Shown here one piece after another: positions 1-6,720 of a stretch of 12,491 nucleotides of DNA. The notes under the pieces were generated by a model that searched no databases, was not told the DNA's origin, and saw only the letters and a list, made by a program, of their open reading frames with translations. The position numbers and the translations under genes are program-made. This stretch comes from a candidate division GN15 bacterium (GTDB lineage: Bacteria > Zixibacteria > MSB-5A5 > GN15 > FEB-12): positions 1 to 12,491 of the forward strand of contig WJKG01000208.1 in NCBI GenBank assembly GCA_014729205.1, read 5' to 3'. Each line of letters begins with the position of its first letter. The first letter of the stretch is position 1.

Positions 1-158
1 ATATAGTACAACTGGTACACCAACGGCATCAGCGACTGGTGCAACCGTCGCAACGACAGCACAAACCGGCCAAACATGATGGCGATACCACCCAGCTTGG
101 CCACGATGCCTATGCCGCGACGCCCCACTATCTCCGGTACACGTTCCACCGGTGCCAT
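1..158 (-). CDS. MlaE-type ABC transporter permease, N-terminal part (cut by left window edge)
   Basis: An ATG at 158-156 overlaps the dnaB stop codon by one base (TAATG), and the frame stays open to the window edge, giving 52 residues. The product has a basic, amphipathic start (PEIVGRRGIGIVAK), then a hydrophobic stretch (LGGIAIMFGRFVLSLRRL), then LHQSLMPLVYQLYY. This resembles the N-terminus of MlaE/YrbE-family permeases, where a short helix carrying GRF/LRAL-like residues precedes the 'Q-x-Y-x-I-G-x-x-S' segment that starts the permease domain. Family knowledge: MlaE is the inner-membrane permease of the Mla phospholipid transport system, working with an ATPase (MlaF) and an MCE-domain protein (MlaD). 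Those partners would be expected further left. The overlap with dnaB suggests translational coupling. Only the N-terminus is visible, so the family call is tentative, though a gene here is likely. Confidence 0.6.
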   Translation of the reverse strand, partial: MAPVERVPEIVGRRGIGIVAKLGGIAIMFGRFVLSLRRLHQSLMPLVYQLYY

Positions 159-1564
159 TAGAACGGGGTCTCCTCGTCACCGCCCACCGGCTCCACGCCC
201 GGCGGCACCTCACGGTACCCCGGCGCCCTGTCCTCGAAACGGGCAAACTCCTTCAGGAAGGTCAGCTTGACGGTGCCTGTTGGGCCATTGCGCTGCTTGG
301 CAATGATGATCTGCGCTTCACCCTCCACTTCCATAAACTTGGGATCGTTGCGATCCAGGTGCGCCAGGTAGTGCTCCGGTCGATACACGAACGCTACCAC
401 GTCCGCATCCTGCTCGATCGCACCCGACTCTCGAAGATCCGAAAGCTGCGGCCGTTTCTCACCACCCCGCTGCTCGACCATACGCGACAACTGCGAACAG
501 GCGATCACCGGGACGTTCAACTCCTTTGCCAGCGACTTCAAACCTCGAGAATTCGTCGCTATCTCCTGCTGGCGATTGTCGAATCGCCCGGTCGCCGACA
601 TCATCTGAATATAGTCGACAATGATCAACCCAACATCTGCCTGCGCTTTCAGCCGACGAGCCTTCGCCCGCATCTCCAGACTGCTCAGGTTGGGGCTGTC
701 ATCTATGTAGAGCGGTGCCTCCGACAGCGGTCCCGAGGCATACGTCAGCTTTGGCCACTCCTTGTCCGCCAGTTTGCCCGAACGCAACCGTTGCTGCGAG
801 ATCTTGGCCCGTCCGCACAATAACCTCATCGCTAACGACTCCGCCGACATCTCCAGCGAAAACACACCAACCGACCGCTTCTGCTCAATCGCCACATACT
901 CCGCGATATTCATCGCCAGTGCCGATTTACCCATCGATGGCCGCCCGGCAATAATAACCAGCTCGCCGCCACGCAGCCCATTCGTCATCTGGTCAAAATC
1001 TTTGAACCCCGTCTGCAATCCCACCAGCGCGCTGTCCGGCGACTGCAACTCCTCGATCTGCTCCATTGTCCCCGGCAACAAGTCACTCAGCGCCACAAAG
1101 CCCTTGCGAAGCCGCCGCTCCGAGATCATGAAAATGCTGCTCTCCGCCTTGTCCAGCAGCGCATCCACCGCTTCGTCCTCGGTCCGGCAGCTGTCCGCAA
1201 TCTCATCCGCAGTCCGTATCAACCGGCGCAGCAACCACTTCTCGAGCACGATATTGGCATACGTCACGACATTAGCCGTCGAGGCAACCCCCTCCACCAG
1301 TTCCACCAGGTAGACACGCCCGCCCACCTTCTCCAGCGTCCCCATCTTCTGCAACTGGTTGGCGACGGTCGTAATGTCGCATGGCTGCGACTGCTCATAG
1401 AGCGACAGCATCGCCTCGTAGATCAACCGATGCCGCGGGATGTAGAACGCCACCGGGTCGTCCAGGATCTCCAGCGCCCGGTTAAGCGCATCGGAATCTC
1501 GAAGGATCGCCCCCAATAGGGCCTGCTCCGCCTCCTCCGATCGCGGCGCCTGCAGCCGATCCAT
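158..1564 (-). CDS. dnaB: Replicative DNA helicase DnaB
   Basis: Hexameric 5'-3' helicase that unwinds DNA ahead of the replisome and recruits primase. The 468-residue product has the DnaB N-terminal domain (EAEQALLGAIL at about 11-21) and a RecA-like C-terminal domain. The latter shows Walker A GRPSMGKS at about 207-214, FSLEMS at about 235-240, Walker B LIIVDYIQ at about 313-320, SDLRESGAIEQDAD at about 375-388, and the arginine-finger region KQRNGPTG at about 423-430. Length is normal, with no intein. I chose the ATG at 1564 because GAGG (1570-1573) sits 5 nt before it and the protein then begins MDRLQAPRSEEAEQ, like other DnaB proteins. A GTG at 1612 would add 16 residues and overlap the UDG gene by 8 nt, but has only a weak AAGG upstream. 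It follows the UDG gene by 40 nt, probably in one transcript. Confidence 0.97.
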   Translation of the reverse strand: MDRLQAPRSEEAEQALLGAILRDSDALNRALEILDDPVAFYIPRHRLIYEAMLSLYEQSQPCDITTVANQLQKMGTLEKVGGRVYLVELVEGVASTANVVTYANIVLEKWLLRRLIRTADEIADSCRTEDEAVDALLDKAESSIFMISERRLRKGFVALSDLLPGTMEQIEELQSPDSALVGLQTGFKDFDQMTNGLRGGELVIIAGRPSMGKSALAMNIAEYVAIEQKRSVGVFSLEMSAESLAMRLLCGRAKISQQRLRSGKLADKEWPKLTYASGPLSEAPLYIDDSPNLSSLEMRAKARRLKAQADVGLIIVDYIQMMSATGRFDNRQQEIATNSRGLKSLAKELNVPVIACSQLSRMVEQRGGEKRPQLSDLRESGAIEQDADVVAFVYRPEHYLAHLDRNDPKFMEVEGEAQIIIAKQRNGPTGTVKLTFLKEFARFEDRAPGYREVPPGVEPVGGDEETPF

Positions 1565-1604
1565 CCGCACCTCGTCCTTGCTGCGCCATGTCACATTCCT
1601 GCGT

Positions 1605-2414
1605 TCAGCCACTCTGCGCCGCCTTCATCTCATCCAGCCTGGCCATCAGCATCTGCATATCTTCCCACGTGTCCCGCTTGTACTGCTGAAACCGAAGCAG
1701 CGCCGCCGGGTGGTAGGTCACCATCATCGGTGTCCCCCCGAACTCGTGCCAGCGCTTGCGAAGCTTCCCCAGTGGTGTCGTTGTCTCCAGTAGGTTCTGA
1801 GCCGCCACCCGTCCCAGCGCACAGATGATCTTCGGCCGTATCAGCCGTATCTGCTCATACAGGTACCCAATGCACTGCTCGACCTCATCCGGCAACGGAT
1901 CCCGATTGTTCGGCGGACGGCACTTGAGAATGTTCGTGATATACACCTGATCGCGCGACAAACCCATCGCAGCGAGTATCTTATCCAGCAACTGCCCCGC
2001 CCGGCCGACAAACGGTTCGCCCCGCTTGTCCTCCTCGGCCCCGGGCGCCTCGCCGACAAACATAATCTCGGCATTGGGATGCCCCACGCCATAGACGAAC
2101 TTCGTCCGCGTGTGACCCAGCCCGCAGTTTGTGCAGTCACAGATGGCCCGGCAGTGCTCCTTGAGTGACTCATACTCCGGCTCACCCGGATCATTGCCCG
2201 TATCTGCCTCACCAAACAGCGCCGCCTGCGAATCCGCTTCACCGCCAGTTTGCCGCTGTGCTTCGTCCTGCGCAGAACCGGAATCCATAACCGGCGCGGG
2301 GCGCTCCGGTGGCGCGGGTAGCGGATCCAGGATCACCTCCTCAAAGCCATAGTCTATCTGCGTGCGAAGTGCCCGACGAAGCAGATCCTTCAAACTGTCG
2401 GAATGTGCGTCCAT
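1605..2414 (-). CDS. Family 4 uracil-DNA glycosylase (iron-sulfur type) with N-terminal extension
   Basis: Removes uracil from DNA, the first step of base-excision repair of deaminated cytosine. The 269-residue product has a C-terminal catalytic domain starting near residue 82. Motifs seen: GEAPGAEEDK (121-130) with PFVGRAGQLLD, NILKCRPPNNRDP (161-173), ALGRVAAQNLL (199-209) and the active-site TYHPAALLR (233-241). Four cysteines fit the 4Fe-4S ligands of the family: C94 and C97 (CTNC), C165 and C181; the 16-residue spacing of the last pair matches the family. The first ~80 residues are an extension: a short helical piece (SLKDLLRRAL), then a Pro/Glu/Gly-rich, probably disordered linker with QAALF at 63-67, which resembles a beta-clamp-binding peptide. 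The ATG at 2414 has GGGAAAGGGAG just upstream, and a promoter precedes it. Family-4 UDGs were once misnamed 'SPO1 DNA polymerase-related'. Confidence 0.95.
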   Translation of the reverse strand: MDAHSDSLKDLLRRALRTQIDYGFEEVILDPLPAPPERPAPVMDSGSAQDEAQRQTGGEADSQAALFGEADTGNDPGEPEYESLKEHCRAICDCTNCGLGHTRTKFVYGVGHPNAEIMFVGEAPGAEEDKRGEPFVGRAGQLLDKILAAMGLSRDQVYITNILKCRPPNNRDPLPDEVEQCIGYLYEQIRLIRPKIICALGRVAAQNLLETTTPLGKLRKRWHEFGGTPMMVTYHPAALLRFQQYKRDTWEDMQMLMARLDEMKAAQSG

Positions 2415-2438
2415 ACTCCCTTTCCCATATGAAAGAGT

Positions 2439-2467
2439 ATATTAGTACAATGTCAGATGTGAATCAA
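2439..2467 (-). promoter_or_regulatory. Sigma70-type promoter for the UDG-dnaB operon
   Basis: On the minus strand, TTGATT (2467-2462) and TAATAT (2444-2439) are separated by exactly 17 bp in the 77-bp gap between coaB and the UDG gene. The expected transcription start is near 2432, giving a leader of about 17 nt that contains the purine-rich ribosome binding site. Promoter function is inferred from the match and its position; coaB read-through could also supply transcripts. Confidence 0.75.
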
Positions 2468-2491
2468 CTTCAGTTTCGAGCCCGTCCACTA

Positions 2492-3136
2492 TCAAAACAT
2501 CTGTGCCATCTGCTCGATTATCCGGCGGGCGACCTCGTCCTTGTGCAATACCGGTAGCACAACTGACTTGCGGCGCGGCCGAATAAGACTGACGCGATTA
2601 GTCTCCGTGTCAAACCCGGAATCCTCCCCCGGCACATTCAGCACTATCATATCCAGCCCTTTCTCCCTTAGCTTCCGCCGGGCGTTCTTCTCGGCATTAT
2701 CCGTCTCGAGAGCAAATCCCACCACAACCTGCCCCTGGCGACGTTCTTTGGTAAGCCCCTTGAGAATATCCTGGGTCGGCTCCAACTCCAGCCCCAGTGC
2801 GTCCGTCCCCCGCTTGATCTTGGTCCTCGCATCATGCAGAGGCCGAAAATCCGCCGGCGCTGCGGCCATAATCAACCCGTCACACCAACCAAAACACTCC
2901 GTTACCGCCCGCGCCAATTCGGCCGTCGTCGTGATAGAACTCGCCTTCACGCCACCCGGCACCGTCAACGTCGTCGGCCCCGTTATCAGATGCACCTCAG
3001 CCCCGGCCTCGCGAGCCGCGCGCGCCAGCGCATACCCCATTTTTCCCGATGAATGATTTGAGATATAGCGAACCGGATCGATCGCCTCCCGGGTCGGCCC
3101 TGCCGTTACCAGGATCCGCTTACCGGCCAGGCTCAT
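2492..3136 (-). CDS. coaB: Phosphopantothenate-cysteine ligase (CoaB half of CoaBC)
   Basis: Joins 4'-phosphopantothenate and cysteine, using CTP in most bacteria, in coenzyme A synthesis. The 214-residue product shows the CoaB hallmarks: ILVTAGPTREAIDPVRYISN at 8-27, SSGKMG at 29-34, AAAPADFRP at 91-99, KIKR at 106-109 (the family's catalytic-site lysine region), GFALET at 140-145, LNVPG at 166-170 and a C-terminal TNRVSLI strand. In most bacteria this domain is fused behind CoaC. Here it is a separate frame whose ATG (3136-3134) overlaps the coaC stop (3135-3133) as ATGA. The nearest Shine-Dalgarno-like stretch (GAGGGG, 3157-3152) is about 15 nt away, too far to be ideal. Translation therefore depends on coupling with coaC, or on frameshifting at the adjacent A10 run. 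Confidence 0.95.
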   Translation of the reverse strand: MSLAGKRILVTAGPTREAIDPVRYISNHSSGKMGYALARAAREAGAEVHLITGPTTLTVPGGVKASSITTTAELARAVTECFGWCDGLIMAAAPADFRPLHDARTKIKRGTDALGLELEPTQDILKGLTKERRQGQVVVGFALETDNAEKNARRKLREKGLDMIVLNVPGEDSGFDTETNRVSLIRPRRKSVVLPVLHKDEVARRIIEQMAQMF

Positions 3137-3708
3137 GCTTTTTTTTTTGCGCCCCTCTTGGCAGACAACAGCCCCATCACAGCCTCGAATATCGCCTCCG
3201 GCTCCGACATCCGCCCCATACCACTGCTTTCACATGCCATATCCCCCGCATCCGGCCCCACCGACACCCAGCCCAGCACCTCGGTTGCCGTCTTGAAATT
3301 CCGCTGCGTGATCTTGTTGCTCCACATCCCCGGATTCATCGCCGGCGCAATCAACACCGGACGCTTCGTCGCGCACATGATGGTGGTCAGCAGATCATCG
3401 CTTATCCCTCCAGCCACCTTCCCCAAAAAGTTCGCCGTCGCCGGCGCAATCAGAATCCCATCCGGCCACTCCGCCAGATCGATATGCCGCGTCCCCACGA
3501 ACTCATCAGAGGGAAACATCTGCACCGCTACCGGATGCTGCGAGATTGACTCCAGCGTCAGCGGCGTCACGAACCTCGTAGCAGCCTCAGTCATCACTAC
3601 CTGCACCTCAGCCTCTTCCTTGATGAGCAGACGAATCACGTTGGGAACCTTGTAACAGGCTATCCCGCCCGTCATGCCGACCAGGATTTTCTTCGAGCGA
3701 AGGCTCAT
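3133..3708 (-). CDS. coaC: Phosphopantothenoylcysteine decarboxylase (CoaC half of CoaBC)
   Basis: FMN-dependent decarboxylation of phosphopantothenoylcysteine to 4'-phosphopantetheine in coenzyme A synthesis. The 191-residue flavoprotein starts KKILVGMTGGIACYK and carries the family's active-site residues: H75 (in TRHIDLAE), N125 (in APAMNPGMW) and C159 in the substrate clamp GDMACESSGMGRM. Their spacing closely follows E. coli CoaBC (H75, N125, C158). The chain ends GAKKKA, encoded across a run of ten A residues just before the TGA. A typical fused protein would continue straight into LAGKRILVTAGPT, which is what coaB encodes in the neighbouring frame. The ATG at 3708 lies 10 nt after the smg stop, with little Shine-Dalgarno match, so coupling to smg is likely. 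Enzyme identity is secure; whether coaC is really a separate gene is open. Confidence 0.95.
   Translation of the reverse strand: MSLRSKKILVGMTGGIACYKVPNVIRLLIKEEAEVQVVMTEAATRFVTPLTLESISQHPVAVQMFPSDEFVGTRHIDLAEWPDGILIAPATANFLGKVAGGISDDLLTTIMCATKRPVLIAPAMNPGMWSNKITQRNFKTATEVLGWVSVGPDAGDMACESSGMGRMSEPEAIFEAVMGLLSAKRGAKKKA
3139..3148 (-). other. A10 homopolymer at the coaC/coaB junction: candidate slippage (recoding) site
   Basis: The coding strand has ten consecutive A residues, read in the coaC frame as GCA AAA AAA AAA GCA TGA. The coaB ATG is in the -1 frame and overlaps this TGA. A -1 slip on A_AAA_AAA (3145-3139), or one extra A added by RNA polymerase, gives AAA AAA AGC ATG and reads on into coaB with no stop. 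A GAGGGG stretch (3157-3152) lies 6 nt before the heptamer, as in Shine-Dalgarno-stimulated dnaX-type frameshifting, though closer than in dnaX. A base-calling error in the homopolymer would look the same. Confidence 0.55.
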
Positions 3709-3718
3709 ACGACTCGGT

Positions 3719-4192
3719 TCAGTTTACAAATGGGGATAACGGGCTGGTAATGTCGAACAGGTTGAGACCATCAAGCTCCTCGACATCATGAAACAGGACC
3801 GCCGAGGCAACCGTCTTGATCTCCTCTTCGGTCACCGATGCCGTACTCACTACCGATAACCGATCCAGCACGATCTCGAACTGCTCGTCATCGATCAACC
3901 CCAGGTTCATCAGCTTGAATAGAAAACCCTGGGCCTCGGTCGATAGCAGGGCCCGCTCCGAGGCGGTCAGGACCCGTGTCGAGGAGTGACGGACGGGGAA
4001 CGATGCAAAGTACTCTTCAGCATCGGGGTTGATTCGGTCCATCAACCACGAATAGGCCGCTGAAATCTCATCATCCTGGTATCCCATCGTCTCCAGGATC
4101 GAGGAAATATCATCAATATCTGACACCTGCTCACGGTGTTCCTGCATGTAATCTATGAGAAAAACAACAATCTCTAAAATGCGGTCTCTCAT
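3719..4192 (-). CDS. smg: Smg family protein (DUF494)
   Basis: Small acidic cytoplasmic protein of the Smg/DUF494 family, which has no well-established molecular function. The 157-residue product begins RDRILEIVVFLIDYMQEH, matching the family's N-terminal helix. It then has a small helical module (ISSILETMGYQDDEISAAYSWLMD) like the family's '...G F...eI..AL.WL' segment. The C-terminal half (LSTEAQGFLFKLMNLGLIDDEQFEIVLDR, starting near residue 82) matches the conserved 'E..GfL..L...GiL....rE.vIdR' region. I chose the ATG at 4192 because GGAG (4201-4198) lies 5 nt upstream and a promoter sits just beyond. An in-frame start at 4234 would place its codons inside the promoter. It is the first gene of a run smg-coaC-coaB, which is not the smg-dprA neighbourhood of gammaproteobacteria. 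Confidence 0.85.
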   Translation of the reverse strand: MRDRILEIVVFLIDYMQEHREQVSDIDDISSILETMGYQDDEISAAYSWLMDRINPDAEEYFASFPVRHSSTRVLTASERALLSTEAQGFLFKLMNLGLIDDEQFEIVLDRLSVVSTASVTEEEIKTVASAVLFHDVEELDGLNLFDITSPLSPFVN

Positions 4193-4225
4193 GTCGTCTC
4201 CAATTGCAGTTCTGCTATAAAACCG

Positions 4226-4254
4226 AAGATACACGCCTTGTACGATCTTAGCAA
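4226..4254 (-). promoter_or_regulatory. Sigma70-type promoter for smg-coaC-coaB
   Basis: Minus-strand TTGCTA (4254-4249) and TATCTT (4231-4226) are separated by 17 bp. The start would be near 4219, leaving a leader of about 27 nt with GGAG before the smg ATG. The -35 box lies inside a near-perfect palindrome, TTAGCTTGCTAA (4259-4248), which could be a repressor site. The rest of the gap up to 4383 shows only a 4-bp GC hairpin (4295-4305) without a T-tract, so no convincing terminator for the upstream lipoprotein gene. Confidence 0.65.
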
Positions 4255-4383
4255 GCTAATTGGTCCCGGCGTCCCATCAGATCCCGGTCGACAAGCCCCT
4301 CGGGCGGCCCATCGCACACTTATCTTCTCGTAAACCAACAGCTTGCTGACCTGGTGTAAACTACCGCTTGATCCCTGCCTGAA

Positions 4384-5112
4384 CTATTCCATCCGCTCGA
4401 AGACCAGCTTCCGGGCCGGTGTATCCAGAATCATGGTCGTGTCTCCCTGGAAACTCACCCGACCTTTCATCACGCGACGGTTCACCGTCATGATCAGATT
4501 ATCGGCGCCAGCCGCCTCCCAGCTGCCGGTCAAACGCTGCTCCGTCGACGTATTGAAGACCTCGAAAGAACCGTCCTCGGCAAAGCTGTGCTCCAGCTTC
4601 GTTCCTTCCAGTTCAAGGACCCACTCCCCCGGAAGCTGTGCCGCCAGCTCATCGGCAATCACGGCTTCCGGCACAGCTTCGATGCGAACCATCACCGTCG
4701 TATCACCCTGCCGAACTGCCGTCAGCGTATCGCCACTGAAGAAGACCATCATTTGCTGACTGGTCTCGTTCACCGGATTAGACATCACCAGCACGCCCGG
4801 CTGGCCTGATTCGCCCGGTTGGAAATGATACTGGAAAGTATCGTGGAACTCCCCCATGTGCATCGAACCAAGCCTGTCGTCACCAAAACGAAAAACCATC
4901 CCCTTCTCCAACCCGGAGACTGTCTCCCAATGCCCTGCCAGGGGCGAAGACTCTGAAGGAGCCTCGGATGAGACCGCTCCCGTATCCGCCACCTCCCCCC
5001 CATCGGGCTGAACGCTGTCGGCCGTCTCAGTTGCCGAGTCTTCACCCTCAGAACTGCAACCAGCGAGCATAAACCCCAGAAGCACCGCAATAACCAGCGT
5101 ATATCTCAACAT
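4384..5112 (-). CDS. Putative lipoprotein of unknown function
   Basis: Predicted secreted lipoprotein of 242 residues. The N-terminus is a classic type II signal: MLRY, a hydrophobic core (TLVIAVLLGFMLAG) and lipobox LAGC with the lipidated cysteine near residue 19. Ser-Glu follow the cysteine, then an acidic, Ser/Glu/Asp/Thr-rich linker to about residue 57, typical of a tether. The rest looks beta-rich and holds three related openings: LAGHWETVSG, LPGEWVLELEG and LTGSWEAAG. Each is followed by short strands with FxGDT-type turns (FFSGDTLTAV, FQGDTTMIL). This recalls lipocalin-like or avidin-like 'G-x-W' barrel domains, but I cannot name a family. The stop of purH is about 20 nt upstream, so it is likely the last gene of the gatB-purN-purC-purH transcript. 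A GTG at 5118 is an alternative start (two more residues). Confidence 0.8.
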   Translation of the reverse strand: MLRYTLVIAVLLGFMLAGCSSEGEDSATETADSVQPDGGEVADTGAVSSEAPSESSPLAGHWETVSGLEKGMVFRFGDDRLGSMHMGEFHDTFQYHFQPGESGQPGVLVMSNPVNETSQQMMVFFSGDTLTAVRQGDTTVMVRIEAVPEAVIADELAAQLPGEWVLELEGTKLEHSFAEDGSFEVFNTSTEQRLTGSWEAAGADNLIMTVNRRVMKGRVSFQGDTTMILDTPARKLVFERME

Positions 5113-5129
5113 CGTCACTCAGTACCCCG

Positions 5130-6716
5130 CTAGTGCTTAAAATGCCGCATACCAGTGAACACCATGGCCGCCCCGGCCTTATCGGCCGCTGCAATCGCCT
5201 CCGCGTCGCCCTTCGAGCCGCCCGGCTGAATGATCGCCGTTACACCGGCATCGGTGCCAACCTCGACACCGTCCGGCATCGGGTAAAACGCATCCGACGC
5301 CATAACCGCGCCCTCGGCCCGGTCGCCGGCGCGCTTCACCGCCATGAACCCGGAATCAACCCGCGAGGTCTGTCCCATGCCGATGCCCACGGTCGCCTCA
5401 CCTCTGGCCAGCACGATAGCATTGGACTTCGTATGCTTGACCACCTTCCAGGCAAACATCAAAGCCTTGAGCTCCTCCGGTGTCGGCTCCCGCTTGGTCA
5501 CCACCTTCAGATCGTCTTTGGTCACGTCTTCCTGGTCCGCCTGCTGATACAACAACCCGCCCCGCACTGGCTTGTATACCATCTGTCCGGGCGGAAGACC
5601 ATCAGCTATACCCGGAACAGCGAGCAAGCGACGGTTCTTCTTTCGCTTGAGCAACTTGAACGCATCCTCGCTGAATTCCGGCGCCAGGACACACTCGACG
5701 AATGGTGTCTCATGCAGGAGCTCGGCGCACTCCATGTCCACCTCACGATTCAGCCCGATAATCGACCCAAACGCACTCAGCGGATCCGAATCATACGCCG
5801 CCTTGTATGCTGCCGCTATAGAGTCCGCCTGTGCTGCGCCACACGGATTGGCATGCTTGAGCACACAGGCAAACGGCTTCTCGAAATCCAGTAGCATATC
5901 AAGGGCAGCATCGAGATCGGAGTAGTTGTTGTACGACAGCTCCTTCCCTGAGAGCACTTCACCGCGAAGTAACGATGGGCCCGAGCCAAACCCCTCTTGT
6001 TCATACACGGCCGCCTTCTGGTGGGGGTTTTCGCCATAACGAAGACTCGCCTGACGCTTGAAGCACAGGTTCAAACGAGGCGGGAAGACTCCATCACCCT
6101 CGGGTGCTTCCTCCACCGTATGCTCGGCGAAGTAATCCGCGATCGCGGTATCGTATCGCGCTGTCAACGCGTACGCCTTGGCCGCGCACTGACGGCGAAA
6201 CTCCGGGGTTGTCTGCCCTTCATTCTCGCGAAGCTGCTCGACCAGCTCGTCGTAGTCATTCGGGTCGGTCACGATCGTGACGAATTCAAAGTTCTTCGCC
6301 GAGGCACGAATCAGGCTCGGACCGCCAATATCGATGTTCTCGATAATCTCCTCAGCCGTCGCACCCTCCTTCGCCACCGTTTGCTCGAACGGATAGAGAT
6401 TCACAACGATCAGGTCAATCGCGCGCCCCTCTATCTGGGCCAGCTGCTCCTCGTCCTTCTCATCGCCACGACGGTACAGAATACTCCCGTGGATCTTCGG
6501 GTGCAGCGTCTTGACCCGACCGCCGAGAATCTCCGGCGAACCGGTGAAGCCCGACACCGGAATCGCCTGGACATCGGCTTCCTTGAGCTTCTTGAGCGTT
6601 CCGCCGGTGGAAATGATCTCGATACCCAGGTCCTGAAGCGACTGCCCCAGCTTCACCAGCCCCGACTTGTCGGACACCGAAATCAGTGCCCGTTTCATTC
6701 CAGACTTCTCTGCCAT
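5130..6716 (-). CDS. purH: Bifunctional AICAR transformylase / IMP cyclohydrolase
   Basis: Catalyses the last two steps of de novo IMP synthesis. The 528-residue product is of normal length. The N-terminal IMP cyclohydrolase (MGS-like) domain runs to about 200: ALISVSDKSGL (10-20), STGGT (36-40), GGRVKTLHPKIHG (65-77), VVNLYPFE (104-111) and NIDIGGPSLIRA (127-138). The transformylase domain follows: RYGENPHQ (226-233), the catalytic KHANPCGA (287-294, with Lys287 and His288), SAFGSIIGLNR (314-324), KSNAIVLA (430-437), and the C-terminal VTAIIQPGGSKGD with AMVFTGMRHFKH. The ATG at 6716 lies 4 nt after the purC stop, with GAGG close by. An internal ATG six codons later (MKRALISVSD) is also possible. 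It lies directly behind purN and purC, so three purine steps are co-transcribed. Confidence 0.98.
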   Translation of the reverse strand: MAEKSGMKRALISVSDKSGLVKLGQSLQDLGIEIISTGGTLKKLKEADVQAIPVSGFTGSPEILGGRVKTLHPKIHGSILYRRGDEKDEEQLAQIEGRAIDLIVVNLYPFEQTVAKEGATAEEIIENIDIGGPSLIRASAKNFEFVTIVTDPNDYDELVEQLRENEGQTTPEFRRQCAAKAYALTARYDTAIADYFAEHTVEEAPEGDGVFPPRLNLCFKRQASLRYGENPHQKAAVYEQEGFGSGPSLLRGEVLSGKELSYNNYSDLDAALDMLLDFEKPFACVLKHANPCGAAQADSIAAAYKAAYDSDPLSAFGSIIGLNREVDMECAELLHETPFVECVLAPEFSEDAFKLLKRKKNRRLLAVPGIADGLPPGQMVYKPVRGGLLYQQADQEDVTKDDLKVVTKREPTPEELKALMFAWKVVKHTKSNAIVLARGEATVGIGMGQTSRVDSGFMAVKRAGDRAEGAVMASDAFYPMPDGVEVGTDAGVTAIIQPGGSKGDAEAIAAADKAGAAMVFTGMRHFKH

Positions 6717-6720
6717 AACC

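Noticed and set aside
152..823. 223-residue plus-strand open frame
   Set aside because: Antisense to dnaB; the product is Arg/His/Leu-rich and motif-free.
1565..1612. Longer dnaB start (GTG at 1612, 16 extra residues)
   Set aside because: The ATG at 1564 has GAGG at 5 nt and gives the usual DnaB N-terminus; the GTG start has only a weak upstream site. It cannot be fully excluded.
4295..4305. GC hairpin (GCCC-CTC-GGGC) as a terminator for the lipoprotein gene
   Set aside because: Only 4 bp of stem and no T-tract afterwards; it is too weak to call.
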